A program made the position numbers and the translations under genes. Below are positions 1-8,533 of a DNA stretch of 64,000 nucleotides, in pieces. The number at the start of each line of letters is the position of its first letter. Positions within the stretch are counted from its first letter, which is position 1. Source of the stretch: CADCVW01 sp964251385 (lineage in GTDB: Bacteria; Pseudomonadota; Alphaproteobacteria; Sphingomonadales; Sphingomonadaceae); assembly GCA_964251385.1 (NCBI GenBank), contig CAXUJK010000001.1:1-64000 (forward strand), in the 5' to 3' direction. Below the pieces are notes generated by a model. The model ran no database searches. It was not told the DNA's origin and saw nothing but the letters and a program-made list of their open reading frames with translations.

Positions 1-1010
1 TCTCGCTCGACGACGACCTGCTCCGCATCTTCGGCCCGCAGACGATGTTCGCGCGCCTCATGAACAAGAACCTGGAGGACGGCGAGGCGATCGTCTCGCC
101 CTGGATCTCCAAGGCGATCGAAACCGCGCAGAAGAAGGTCGAAGCGCGCAACTACGACATCCGCAAGCAGGTCGTCGAGTACGACGACGTCATGAACGAC
201 CAACGGAAAGTCATCTACGAACAGCGCGCGGACATCATGGACGCGGACACGGTCGGCGATGTCGTCAACGACATGCGCACGGACACGGTGAACACGCTCG
301 TCGGCGCGGCGTGCCCCGTCGGCTCCTATCCCGAACAATGGGAAGTCGAGACGCTCAAGGAGGCCGTCTCCGACGTGCTCGGGCTCGACCTTCCCATCGA
401 CGCGTGGGCAGGGGAGGAGGGCATCGAGCCGCAACTCCTGACCGAGCGCATCCAGGCCGAAGCCGACGCCGCATTCGCCGCCAAGATCGCGGACGCCGAT
501 CCCGAACAATGGAAGTCGGTCGAAAAGAGCATTCTCATCCAGTCGCTCGATCAGCACTGGAAGGATCATCTGGCTTTGCTCGACGCGCTGCGGCAGGTCA
601 TCCACCTTCGCGCCTATGCCCAGAAGAAGCCGATCGACGAGTACAAGCACGAGGCGTTTTCGCAGTTCGAGCGCATGCTCGCCGAGATCCGCGTCGATGT
701 GACCCGCGTGCTTTCGTATGCGCAATTCGACTTTTCCGCCCCGCAGCAGTTCGAACCGTATGACGATTTCGAGATGCCCGACTTCATCACGTCGCACATC
801 GATCCGCTGACAGGCGACGACGACAGCTACGACATCGACGCAGGCACCGGAAACATCGTCTCGCGCCTGCCGCCGCTGCAGATCGCGCGGCCCGATCTAC
901 CCCGGATGCCCGACCTGGAAGATGGGGAGCTGCTCGACAAGGTAAGCCGCAACGCGCCGTGCCCGTGCGGGTCGGGCAACAAGTACAAGCATTGTCATGG
1001 CGCCTTGTGA
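1..1010 (+). CDS. secA: Protein translocase subunit SecA, C-terminal part (5' end outside window)
   Basis: SecA is the ATPase motor that drives preproteins through SecYEG at the inner membrane. The open frame is already running at base 3 (reading SLDDDLLRIFGPQTMF), so the start lies upstream and only the last roughly 335 residues are present. They cover the end of the second nucleotide-binding fold and the helical scaffold/wing region (KQVVEYDDVMNDQRKVIYEQR is the conserved long helix). The extreme C-terminus carries the SEC-C zinc motif CPCGSGNKYKHCHG, which binds zinc and SecB, so the full tail is retained. The gene ends with TGA at 1008-1010. Identification is secure from the motifs. Confidence 0.97.
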   Translation, partial: SLDDDLLRIFGPQTMFARLMNKNLEDGEAIVSPWISKAIETAQKKVEARNYDIRKQVVEYDDVMNDQRKVIYEQRADIMDADTVGDVVNDMRTDTVNTLVGAACPVGSYPEQWEVETLKEAVSDVLGLDLPIDAWAGEEGIEPQLLTERIQAEADAAFAAKIADADPEQWKSVEKSILIQSLDQHWKDHLALLDALRQVIHLRAYAQKKPIDEYKHEAFSQFERMLAEIRVDVTRVLSYAQFDFSAPQQFEPYDDFEMPDFITSHIDPLTGDDDSYDIDAGTGNIVSRLPPLQIARPDLPRMPDLEDGELLDKVSRNAPCPCGSGNKYKHCHGAL

Positions 1011-1143
1011 GCGCAGCCTCGTCCACGGCGTGGCAAGCACGCCTGCAACTTGGAATTTTGTGTAACTTATGTCATAAAGCCGCTCTGTAGCGTTGCGACT
1101 CAGCTGATGTCGCGCTTCTCGTAGGCGCGCCGGGGACGAGAAC

Positions 1144-2034
1144 ATGGCAGATACTGATCGGCGGCGATTTCGGCCTGCCGCGGAGGGTCTTGACGTCGCC
1201 AGACTAGGCTGGGCGGCTGGTGCGCTTGTGCTGACCGTCTTGTCCACCGAGGCGAGCGCGCAGCGCCTTGGACGCTGCGGGTTCGATCCCGTCCGGCTTA
1301 CCTTGGCGGGATCGGCCGTCGAGAAGGCGCGCTGCCTCATCTCTCCGGTTCTCGTGGGCGTTCCGGCCGGCGATCACGATGACCCCCAGAATTTCGGTCG
1401 CGCAGCCTTCGAAGGCGCACACGAACGCCGGCTGGCGACGCTGAAAGGTTCGGCTTCGACGGAAGCGCGTGGTTCACCCGCGCTCTCCACCGGGACCGCT
1501 CTCCCGCTGCGGGTCAGCCTCTATTACACGGCTCTACAACGCGACTACCCCGCAGGAGAACAGGTAGCGCTCCGAACGCGAAACGGAACACTGATCGCGC
1601 GCGTGTCGCAGGCGTTTGCCCGCAAAGCGGAGATCGAAGGTTCGGCCAAGCTGAACGACGGGCGGGTCATCAACGTCGATGGGCGCGTGTCCGGTACGCG
1701 CCGGTGGAAGCATATTCCGCAGGCCTTCGGGCTCGACGCCGTCGGCTGCGGGCTCGTGCCTTTCCGAAGCGCCGCCGTGGACAGGAGCGTCGTGCCGTTG
1801 CGCACCCGGCTGCATCTGCCCGAAACCGTGGGCATGCGGATGCCGGACGGAACCAGGCATGACGGAATCTGGTATGCCGTCGACACTGGCTCGGCGATCG
1901 TCGGGAACAGGATCGATATCTTCCTGGGAGCCGGGCAGGCGTCGATGGCGGCGCCGCGCGCTCACGGCATCGGCCACCTGCAGCCGCTTGCGGCAACGCG
2001 GCTCGGACGCTTCACGGGATGTCCACCGACCTGA
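1144..2034 (+). CDS. Secreted 3D-domain protein (MltA-type beta-barrel)
   Basis: A 296-residue protein. A hydrophobic stretch at about residues 20-36 ending in TEASA looks like a signal peptide, suggesting export to the periplasm. The C-terminal part contains WYAVDTGSAIVGNRIDIFLG (about residues 243-262), the signature of the 3D domain: three conserved aspartates in a double-psi beta-barrel shared with MltA lytic transglycosylases and Sps/Rpf-type cell-wall proteins. The preceding region (LPLRVSLYYTALQRDYPAGEQ) also resembles the barrel start. A role in peptidoglycan binding or cleavage is inferred from the family; no second catalytic domain is visible. The ATG at 1144 follows a GGGACGAG sequence. 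It stands alone between secA and a tRNA gene. Confidence 0.7.
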   Translation: MADTDRRRFRPAAEGLDVARLGWAAGALVLTVLSTEASAQRLGRCGFDPVRLTLAGSAVEKARCLISPVLVGVPAGDHDDPQNFGRAAFEGAHERRLATLKGSASTEARGSPALSTGTALPLRVSLYYTALQRDYPAGEQVALRTRNGTLIARVSQAFARKAEIEGSAKLNDGRVINVDGRVSGTRRWKHIPQAFGLDAVGCGLVPFRSAAVDRSVVPLRTRLHLPETVGMRMPDGTRHDGIWYAVDTGSAIVGNRIDIFLGAGQASMAAPRAHGIGHLQPLAATRLGRFTGCPPT

Positions 2035-2082
2035 AGCTTGTCTGCAGGCACCCGCCGCTGGTAATCGCGAAGACTTGAAAAT

Positions 2083-2157
2083 TGGCTCCCCGGGACGGAT
2101 TCGAACCATCGGCCATCCGATTAACAGTCGGATGCTCTACCGCTGAGCTACCGGGGA
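2083..2157 (-). tRNA. tRNA-Asn (anticodon GTT)
   Basis: Reading the minus strand, a 7-bp acceptor stem TCCCCGG/CCGGGGA, a D arm, a TCCGA/TCGGA anticodon stem with loop CTGTTAA, a T arm containing TTCGAAT, discriminator G and an encoded CCA fold into a standard 75-nt tRNA. The anticodon is GTT, so it charges asparagine. Confidence 0.97.
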
Positions 2158-2178
2158 GCAGCCGGTCGGGCGTCGTGG

Positions 2179-2208
2179 TCTATAGCAACCGCGTCCCCGC
2201 CCGCGCAA
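2179..2208 (-). promoter_or_regulatory. Putative sigma-70-type promoter of tRNA-Asn
   Basis: On the minus strand, TTGCGC (2208-2203) and TATAGA (2184-2179) are separated by 18 bases and lie just upstream of the tRNA 5' end at 2157. Both hexamers are close to the consensus. Inferred by eye. Confidence 0.45.
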
Positions 2209-2218
2209 CCCACGCAGC

Positions 2219-2983
2219 TCAGCTCAGGAATTGCTCCATCGCGATGCGTTCGTCGAGCGCGTGGCCGGGGTCGAACAGCAGCGTCAGCGCGCGGTTGCGG
2301 TCAATCGACACCTCGACATGCGACACGTTGCGCACTTCGATCTGGTCGGCGACCGCGGATACGGGCCGATGTTCGGGGTTGAGGACCCGAAGGCCGACTA
2401 CCGTCGCATCGGGCAGGATCGCGCCGCCCCAGCGCCGCGGACGAAACGGGCTGATCGGCGTCAGCGCGACGAGGTTGGACGCCAGCGGCAGGATCGGGCC
2501 TTTCGCCGACAGGTTGTAGGCGGTCGATCCGGCGGGCGTCGCGACCAGAACGCCGTCGCACACGAGCTCCGGGATGGCGACCCGCCCGTCGACCGACACC
2601 TCGATTTTCGCTGTCTGCCGCGTCTCGCGCAGCAGCGAGACTTCGTTGATCGCCGGGTGAGACACGATGTCGCCGCCCAGCGTGCGCACCGTCATCGCGA
2701 GCGGGGTCACCGCGAACGGCTTGGCTGCCGCGATCCGTTCAGCCAGCGCGTCGGCGCGCCAGTCGTTCATGAGAAAACCGACCGTGCCCCGGTTCATGCC
2801 GAACACGGGCAGGTTGCGTTGTGCGGCGAGCATGTCGTGCAGCGTCTGCAGCATGAACCCGTCGCCGCCCAAGGCAACCAGTATGTCCGCAACCTCGATG
2901 TCGACGAACGCAACGCTCTTGCGTAGCCTGCGGGCGGCGCTCTGGCCCGGGCTCGTTGGGGAGGCAAGCAGCGCGAGCTTCAC
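2219..2983 (-). CDS. nadK: NAD kinase
   Basis: Phosphorylates NAD+ to NADP+ in the cytosol. The 254-residue product has the kinase motifs in order: ALGGDGFML (GGDG at 39-42), GMNRGTVGFLMN, PAINEVSLLR, and the glycine-rich VATPAGSTAYNLSAKGPI, then the usual PISPFRPRRWGGAILP segment. I chose the GTG at 2983 (KLALLASPTSPGQSA follows), because this matches the short N-terminus usual for alphaproteobacterial NAD kinases; the frame stays open further upstream but that part reads as noise against the divergent EAL gene. Length fits the family. Its promoter probably lies in the 169 bases before the divergent EAL gene. Confidence 0.93.
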   Translation of the reverse strand: MKLALLASPTSPGQSAARRLRKSVAFVDIEVADILVALGGDGFMLQTLHDMLAAQRNLPVFGMNRGTVGFLMNDWRADALAERIAAAKPFAVTPLAMTVRTLGGDIVSHPAINEVSLLRETRQTAKIEVSVDGRVAIPELVCDGVLVATPAGSTAYNLSAKGPILPLASNLVALTPISPFRPRRWGGAILPDATVVGLRVLNPEHRPVSAVADQIEVRNVSHVEVSIDRNRALTLLFDPGHALDERIAMEQFLS

Positions 2984-3152
2984 TTGGGCGGTCCTCCCGA
3001 TCTCGCCGCCAAGCCCTTCGAACCCGGCGCGCCAATGCGGGACAGCTACGGACGAACGGGCAAGACGGCAAGCCAAAGGCGTACGGGGCGATGGCGGCAC
3101 GGTTCGGCCTCCGCTAACGACGGACGCGAACAGAAACCAAAAGCCGCCCCGC

Positions 3153-4658
3153 ATGTCCGACCCCGAACGTACCGTCTTCATCCTGTCCCCGCGCCACCGC
3201 GACGCCCTGCGCGACATGGTCGAGGCCGCCGGCTGGCAAGGCATCGCCGCGCGGCGCGACGACGCGGTCGCCGACCGGTTCGTCGCGTCCGGCGCACGCG
3301 TCGCGATCGTCGATCTGCGGGAGGCGAGATCCGAGGACCTGTCGGCCTTGGTGAAGCTAGGGCCGGCCGCAGAGCGTACGGGCGCCGCGCTGGTCGCGCT
3401 CGTGGACGATCCGGTCGCCGCGCGCGATGCGCTCTCCGCCGGGGCGACGCATTTCTGGCACGCCGACGTGACGCCCGACGCGCTCGACCTGCTCCTGCAG
3501 ACGGGCCGCCTGCACAGCGACCGCGTGCGCCAGGCCATCCCCATCCTGGCGCACGCAGCGTCCGAAGCGCCCGCGTCCTGGCGTTGGGAGAAAGGCACGC
3601 GCTCGGTCGAACTCAGCCCCGCGCTCGCGCGCAAGGCGGGCTTCGGCACCGAAGGCGGTCGCCGCGTGTCGTTGATGGAGTTGTTCCGCAAGCTCGACGG
3701 AGACGGCCGCCGCGCCGCGCGCCGCGCGGTCGACCGCCTCCAGGAAAGCGGTGCCGCGACCGGCTTCGCGCACGGTCTCGTCCAAGGGGGCGGTGCGGGT
3801 CAGGATCGCATGGCGCATCATGTCGGTATCGAGGACAACGGCGCGATCGTCGGGCGCGTCGAGACGCTCGCGGCTCCCGCCGCCCAGACGCTCGAGGCCG
3901 AGCTTCCCGACGCGTTGACGCGCGGCGAGATCGACATCCTGTTCCAGCCGCAGGTCAAGATGGCCGACGGCCGCATGATCGGCGTCGAAGCGCTCGCGCG
4001 GTGGCGGCACCCGCGGCTGGGCGAGATCGACGCGCCGACGTTGTTCGCGGTCGCCGAGCGGTCGGGCCGGATGCTCGACCTGTCGCGCCACGTGCAGCGC
4101 GCAGCCTTGAACGAAGCCGCCAGCTGGCCCGCCGCGCTCGGCCGCCTGCGGATCGCGATCAACGTCACGTCGATCGACATCGCGCAACCCGACTTCGCGG
4201 ATCGCTTCATCGCGCAGGTCGCCGCCACCGGCATCGACCGCGATCGCGTGACCGTGGAAATCACCGAAAGCGGCCTGATCGCCGACCTTGCGACCGCGTC
4301 GACGCTGCTCGCCGACCTACGCGCGCACGGCCTGCGCGTGGCGATCGACGATTTCGGAACCGGCTATTCGAGCCTCGCGTACTTGAAGGCGCTTCCGCTC
4401 GACTACCTCAAGATCGACAAGCAGATGGCCCAGGACATCGAAGGCACGCCACGGGATCGCGTCGTCGTGCGCGGCGTAATCGACATGGCTCGCGCGCTCG
4501 GCCTTGCCGTGATCGCGGAAGGCGTGGAGACCGAACGGCAGCTGACATTGCTGGCCGCCGAAGGTTGCAATTACTACCAGGGCTATCTGTATGCACCCGC
4601 GCTGACGAGCGCGGCCTTGGTTGCCATGGTGACGAGAAAGCCAGCTGTGGCCGCTTGA
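3153..4658 (+). CDS. EAL-domain cyclic-di-GMP phosphodiesterase with receiver-like N-terminus
   Basis: A 501-residue cytosolic protein. The C-terminal EAL domain (about 255-495) keeps the catalytic motifs: EAL at 279-281, DDFGTGYSSLAYLKALP from 399, KIDK, and EGVE from 456. It should therefore hydrolyse c-di-GMP. Residues 5-115 resemble a response-regulator receiver fold (RTVFILSPRHRDAL, then ARVAIVDLREAR, then ATHFWHADVTPDAL), and about 125-240 look PAS-like; neither assignment is certain. No GGDEF domain is present. The ATG at 3153 gives MSDPERTVF; an in-frame extension upstream overlaps the divergent NAD kinase region and is not protein-like. It converges on mfd. Confidence 0.85.
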   Translation: MSDPERTVFILSPRHRDALRDMVEAAGWQGIAARRDDAVADRFVASGARVAIVDLREARSEDLSALVKLGPAAERTGAALVALVDDPVAARDALSAGATHFWHADVTPDALDLLLQTGRLHSDRVRQAIPILAHAASEAPASWRWEKGTRSVELSPALARKAGFGTEGGRRVSLMELFRKLDGDGRRAARRAVDRLQESGAATGFAHGLVQGGGAGQDRMAHHVGIEDNGAIVGRVETLAAPAAQTLEAELPDALTRGEIDILFQPQVKMADGRMIGVEALARWRHPRLGEIDAPTLFAVAERSGRMLDLSRHVQRAALNEAASWPAALGRLRIAINVTSIDIAQPDFADRFIAQVAATGIDRDRVTVEITESGLIADLATASTLLADLRAHGLRVAIDDFGTGYSSLAYLKALPLDYLKIDKQMAQDIEGTPRDRVVVRGVIDMARALGLAVIAEGVETERQLTLLAAEGCNYYQGYLYAPALTSAALVAMVTRKPAVAA

Positions 4659-4662
4659 CAGT

Positions 4663-4688
4663 CGTCCCGGCATCCGCACGGATGACGG
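4663..4688. repeat. Degenerate REP-like inverted repeat between convergent genes
   Basis: Between the EAL gene stop (4658) and the mfd stop (4689) the sequence contains CGTCCCG and CGGATGACG as imperfect inverted arms. This resembles the CGTCATCCC palindromes found in other intergenic gaps of this window and could act as a bidirectional terminator. No T-tract is seen. Confidence 0.3.
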
Positions 4689-7600
4689 TTACGCCAGGAT
4701 CTTGGCCAGCCCCTTCGACACTTGCAACGCCCCGTTCAACCGCGCTTCCGCCGTCGGCCAATCGCGCGTGATGACCAGGCGGTTGTCCGGGCGCAGTTTT
4801 GCCGTCCCCTTCAGCTTGGCGACATAGCCGATCAGCCCCGGCAGGTCCGGGAACGTGTCCCGATGGAACGCGATCAGCGCGCCCTTCGGCCCCACGTCGA
4901 GCCTGGCGACGAGCGCGCGGCGGCAGTTCAGTTTCGTTTCGATGATGGACAGCAGGTTGCGGGTCTCGTCGGGCAGCGTGCCGAAGCGGTCGATGAGTTC
5001 GGCGGCGAAACTCTCGATTCCCGCCGAGTCCTCTAACGCGTTCATGCGCCGGTACAGCCCCATGCGCAGGTCGAGGTCGGGCACGTATTTTTCTGGAAGC
5101 AGGATGGGCGCGTCGACGTTGATCTGCGGGGAGAACGCGTCGGCCGCGTCGATCGGGCCGCCCGTGCGTGCCTCGGTGATCGCCTCCTCCAGCATCGACT
5201 GGTAGAGTTCGAAGCCGACTTCCTTGATGTGCCCCGACTGCTCGTCCCCAAGCAGATTGCCCGCGCCGCGGATGTCGAGGTCGTGCGAGGCGAGTTGGAA
5301 TCCCGCGCCCAGGCTGTCAAGATTGACGAGGACCTTCAGGCGCTTGTCCGCGGTCTCCGTCGTGGCACGGTTGGCGGGCGTCGTCATGTAGGCATAGGCG
5401 CGCGTCTTGGCTCGCCCGACGCGGCCGCGGATCTGGTAGAGTTGAGCTAGCCCGAAACTATCCGCGCGGTGGACGATCAGTGTGTTGGCCGACGGGATAT
5501 CGAGCCCACTCTCGACGATCGTCGTCGACAACAGCACATCGTAGCGCCGGTCGTAGAACGCGCTCATCCGCTCCTCGACTTCGGTCGGCGACATCTGGCC
5601 GTGCGCGGTGACGAGCGTGACTTCGGGCACTTCCTCGCGGACGAAGCGCTCCAGGTCGGGAATGTCCGCGATCTTGGGCGTGACGAAGAACGACTGCCCG
5701 CCGCGATAATGTTCGCGCAGCAACGCCTCGCGTACGACGACCGGGTCCCACGGCATGACGTACGTCCGGATCGCGAGCCGGTCGACAGGAGGTGTCTGGA
5801 TCACGGACAGCTCGCGCAGGCCCGACATCGCCATCTGCAGCGTGCGCGGGATCGGGGTGGCGGTCAGCGTCAGGACATGCACGTCCGCCTTCATCGATTT
5901 GAGCCGTTCCTTGTGCGTGACGCCGAACCTTTGCTCCTCGTCGACGATGACCAGGCCGAGATTTTTGAATTCGATCGATTTGGCGAGCAGCGCGTGCGTG
6001 CCGATGACGACGTCCATGCCACCCGCGGTCATCGCTTCCTTGGTCGCCTTGGCCTCAGCGGTGCCCACCAGACGCGACAGCCGACCGACGTTGATCGGGA
6101 AACCCGCGAACCGCTCGGTGAAATTCGTGAAGTGCTGGCGAGCCAACAAGGTTGTCGGGCAGACGAGCGCGACCTGAAGCCCCGACATCGCTGCCACGAA
6201 CGCGGCGCGCAACGCGACTTCGGTCTTGCCGAACCCGACGTCGCCGCACACGAGCCGATCCATCGGCCGCCCCGCACCCAGATCGTCGAGCACGTCGCCG
6301 ATCGCGCGCTGCTGATCCTCCGTCTCCTCGTAGGGGAAGCGGTCGACGAACTCCGGATAACCGCTCGCATCCGGCTCCGCGACGACGCCCGGCCGCATCG
6401 CGCGCTTGGCCGCGGTTGCGATCAGCTCGCCCGCGATCTCGCGTATCCGCTCCTTCATGCGCGATTTTCGGCGTTGCCACGCCTCGCCGCCGAGCCGATC
6501 CAGCGTCACGTTCTCGCTCTCGGACCCGTAGCGCGACAGGACCTCGAGGTTCTCGACCGGCACGTACAACCGGTCGCCGCCCGCATATTGCAGCGCGACG
6601 CAGTCGTGCGGCGACTTGCCCACCGGGATCTGCGTCAGCCCCTCGAACTTGCCGATGCCGTGATCCGCGTGAACCACGAGATCGCCCGGCGACAAGGTCG
6701 CGAGCTCGGACAGGAACGCGTCCGCCGACTTCTTTCTTTTCGCGCGACGAACGAAACGGTCGCCGAGCATGTCCTGTTCGGTCAGTACCGCGACGTCCGG
6801 CGTGACGAAGCCGTGGTCGAGGGGCAGCACGGCGAGCGCGGTCTTCGCGCCGAGCGCCTGTTGCCAAGTCTCCGCTTCGGAGAGCCCGGATAGCCCATGA
6901 TCCGCCAGCAAGCCTTTCAGGCGCTCGCGGCTGCCGGCCGAGTAGCTCGCAATGACGACCGACCTGCCCTCGCGACCGAGCTTGCGGACGTGCGCGGCGA
7001 CGGCTTCGTACACGTTCTCGTTGGCCGCGCGCTCGACGCCGAAGTCTCGCGGCGGCTCCGTACCGAAATCGATGACGTGCGCGGACTCGGGTTCGTGGAA
7101 GCCAGTCGTCAGGTGGATGCGGCGGTCCGCGACGAAGCCGTCCCATTCGGCCCGCGGCAGATACAACGCGTCCGGCGGCAAGGGCCGGTAGCTGCCCACG
7201 TCGGTGGTCTGCGCGCGTTCGCGATTGCTGAAGTAGTCGGCGATCGCCTCGAAACGCGCGTCCGCCGCCCCCCCGATTCCGCCGCCGCGCACGATGATGT
7301 CGGCGTCGTCCAGATGATCGAACAGCGTCGACATGCGCTCCTCGAACAGGGGCAACCAGTGCTCCATTCCGGCAAGCCGCCGTCCTTCGGACACGGCCTG
7401 ATACAGCGGATCGCCCGTCGCCGCGGCACCGAAGCGCTCGCGATACCCCGCGCGGAACCGCTTGACGCTGTCCTCGTCGAGCAGGGCCTCGGACGCGGGA
7501 AGCAGCGTGAACCCGTCGATGCGCCCTACCGTGCGCTGGTCGGACGCGTCGAACTGGCGAACGGACTCGATCTCGTCCCCGAAGAAGTCGAGCCGGAGCG

Positions 7601-8138
7601 CAAGCGGCTCGCCTGCGGGCCACAGGTCGACGAGCCCGCCGCGCACCGCATACTCGCCCGCGTCCGCGACCGTGTCGGTTCGCATGTAGCCGTTGGCCTG
7701 CAGCGTCCGGCTCAACTGCTCGCGATCGACGCGCTCGCCGGGCGCGAGCCGCGTGACGAACTGGCGGATGCGGAACGGGGTCAACGTGCGCTGCGTCACC
7801 GCGTTGATCGTGGTCACGAGCAGCTGGGGACCGGTCGGCTTGCGCTGCAGCGCGTGCAGCGTCGCCAGCCGCTCGGACGAGGAGCGCAGCGAAGGCGAAC
7901 CGCGATCGTAGGGCAGCGTGTCCCAGGCGGGCCATGTCAGCACCTGCAGCTCGGGCGCAAAATAGGTCGCGGTCTCGGCGAGGGAGCGCATGCTTGCCTC
8001 GTCGGACATGACGAACACACCTCGGCCGTTCGCCGCGCGCGCGATGTCAGCGGCAAGCCATGGCAGATATCCGTCTGGTACCCCAGCAAGGGTGAGCGGA
8101 GACTTGGCGGACAGGATCGTCTGCAGCTTGTCGATCAC
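4689..8138 (-). CDS. mfd: Transcription-repair coupling factor Mfd
   Basis: Mfd is a DNA translocase that removes RNA polymerase stalled at lesions and recruits UvrA. The 1149-residue product has the usual order: UvrB-homology region, a CarD-like RNA-polymerase-interaction domain (LSPGDLVVHADHGIGKFEGL), then a RecG-like helicase core with Walker A GDVGFGKTE near residue 632, box DEEQRFG, LTATPIPRTLQMA and QIRGRVGR, and a C-terminal TRCF domain. I chose the GTG at 8138, which overlaps the sdhE stop as GTGA; the frame continues upstream through sdhE but that part encodes no Mfd homology. The tight overlap implies translational coupling with sdhE. A run of seven C (sense-strand G) lies at 7267-7273. 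Confidence 0.96.
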   Translation of the reverse strand: MIDKLQTILSAKSPLTLAGVPDGYLPWLAADIARAANGRGVFVMSDEASMRSLAETATYFAPELQVLTWPAWDTLPYDRGSPSLRSSSERLATLHALQRKPTGPQLLVTTINAVTQRTLTPFRIRQFVTRLAPGERVDREQLSRTLQANGYMRTDTVADAGEYAVRGGLVDLWPAGEPLALRLDFFGDEIESVRQFDASDQRTVGRIDGFTLLPASEALLDEDSVKRFRAGYRERFGAAATGDPLYQAVSEGRRLAGMEHWLPLFEERMSTLFDHLDDADIIVRGGGIGGAADARFEAIADYFSNRERAQTTDVGSYRPLPPDALYLPRAEWDGFVADRRIHLTTGFHEPESAHVIDFGTEPPRDFGVERAANENVYEAVAAHVRKLGREGRSVVIASYSAGSRERLKGLLADHGLSGLSEAETWQQALGAKTALAVLPLDHGFVTPDVAVLTEQDMLGDRFVRRAKRKKSADAFLSELATLSPGDLVVHADHGIGKFEGLTQIPVGKSPHDCVALQYAGGDRLYVPVENLEVLSRYGSESENVTLDRLGGEAWQRRKSRMKERIREIAGELIATAAKRAMRPGVVAEPDASGYPEFVDRFPYEETEDQQRAIGDVLDDLGAGRPMDRLVCGDVGFGKTEVALRAAFVAAMSGLQVALVCPTTLLARQHFTNFTERFAGFPINVGRLSRLVGTAEAKATKEAMTAGGMDVVIGTHALLAKSIEFKNLGLVIVDEEQRFGVTHKERLKSMKADVHVLTLTATPIPRTLQMAMSGLRELSVIQTPPVDRLAIRTYVMPWDPVVVREALLREHYRGGQSFFVTPKIADIPDLERFVREEVPEVTLVTAHGQMSPTEVEERMSAFYDRRYDVLLSTTIVESGLDIPSANTLIVHRADSFGLAQLYQIRGRVGRAKTRAYAYMTTPANRATTETADKRLKVLVNLDSLGAGFQLASHDLDIRGAGNLLGDEQSGHIKEVGFELYQSMLEEAITEARTGGPIDAADAFSPQINVDAPILLPEKYVPDLDLRMGLYRRMNALEDSAGIESFAAELIDRFGTLPDETRNLLSIIETKLNCRRALVARLDVGPKGALIAFHRDTFPDLPGLIGYVAKLKGTAKLRPDNRLVITRDWPTAEARLNGALQVSKGLAKILA

Positions 8139-8401
8139 TTGCGTACGCCGATCGCGTCGAGCCGCTGCATAGCCGCCATCATCTCGCCCGCGAACCGCTG
8201 CGGCACGGGCTGCTTGCCGATCGCCCAGGCCATGATGTCCGCGTCCTGCTCGTCGAGCAGCGTTTCGTACCAGCCGATTTGGTTCTCGTCCCAATCGGCG
8301 GCGTACACATCGACGAACCCGCCGATCATCAAATCCGCTTCCATCGTGCCGCGATGCCACGCACGGTAGGAAAGGCGCTTGAGGCGGGTCTCGCGATCCA
8401 A
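8135..8401 (-). CDS. sdhE: FAD assembly factor SdhE (succinate dehydrogenase flavinylation)
   Basis: An 88-residue cytosolic protein of the SdhE/YgfY/Sdh5 family, which promotes covalent attachment of FAD to the SdhA flavoprotein. The family signature RAWHRGTMEADLMIGGF (RGxxExD type) is at residues 13-29, followed by a helical C-terminus with LLDEQDADIMAWAIG. The start is TTG at 8401. Its stop overlaps the mfd GTG start by the tetranucleotide GTGA, so the two genes are a coupled pair, an arrangement found in other sphingomonads and related alphaproteobacteria. Confidence 0.9.
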   Translation of the reverse strand: MDRETRLKRLSYRAWHRGTMEADLMIGGFVDVYAADWDENQIGWYETLLDEQDADIMAWAIGKQPVPQRFAGEMMAAMQRLDAIGVRK

Positions 8402-8414
8402 GTAACTTCCCGTT

Positions 8415-8500
8415 CGTCATCCCAGCGCATGCTGAAATCAGTGGAGCAGAACTGCCGGCAGTTGAACCTCGCTGAGATCCCAGCATGCGCTGGGATGACG
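8415..8500. repeat. Pair of REP-like palindromes in inverted orientation
   Basis: The 20-base arm at 8415-8434 (starting CGTCATCCCAGC) is the exact reverse complement of 8481-8500 (ending GCTGGGATGACG), with 46 bases between. The second unit is itself a hairpin, ATCCCAGC-ATGC-GCTGGGAT, and the first is a partial one. It fills the gap between the divergent sdhE and recG genes. The organisation resembles a BIME (paired REP elements). Confidence 0.75.
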
Positions 8501-8533
8501 ATGGCGGCCGAGAGGGGTAGGCGTCACCTAGTC

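Noticed and set aside
1027..1043. Hairpin GGCGTG-GCAAG-CACGCC after secA as a terminator
   Set aside because: The stem is only six base pairs and no T-tract follows directly, so it is too weak to call.
2083..2157. tRNA-Asn as an integration site for a mobile element
   Set aside because: No integrase gene and no duplicated tRNA 3' end were found nearby; the neighbours are ordinary chromosomal genes.
7267..7273. Run of seven C inside mfd as a slippage site
   Set aside because: Seven bases is common in high-GC genes and mfd is not a typical phase-variable gene.
8139..8486. Upstream extension of the mfd frame through sdhE and the REP-like repeats
   Set aside because: The translated extension shows no Mfd homology, while sdhE on the same strand in another frame is a clear family member; the extension is a high-GC artefact.
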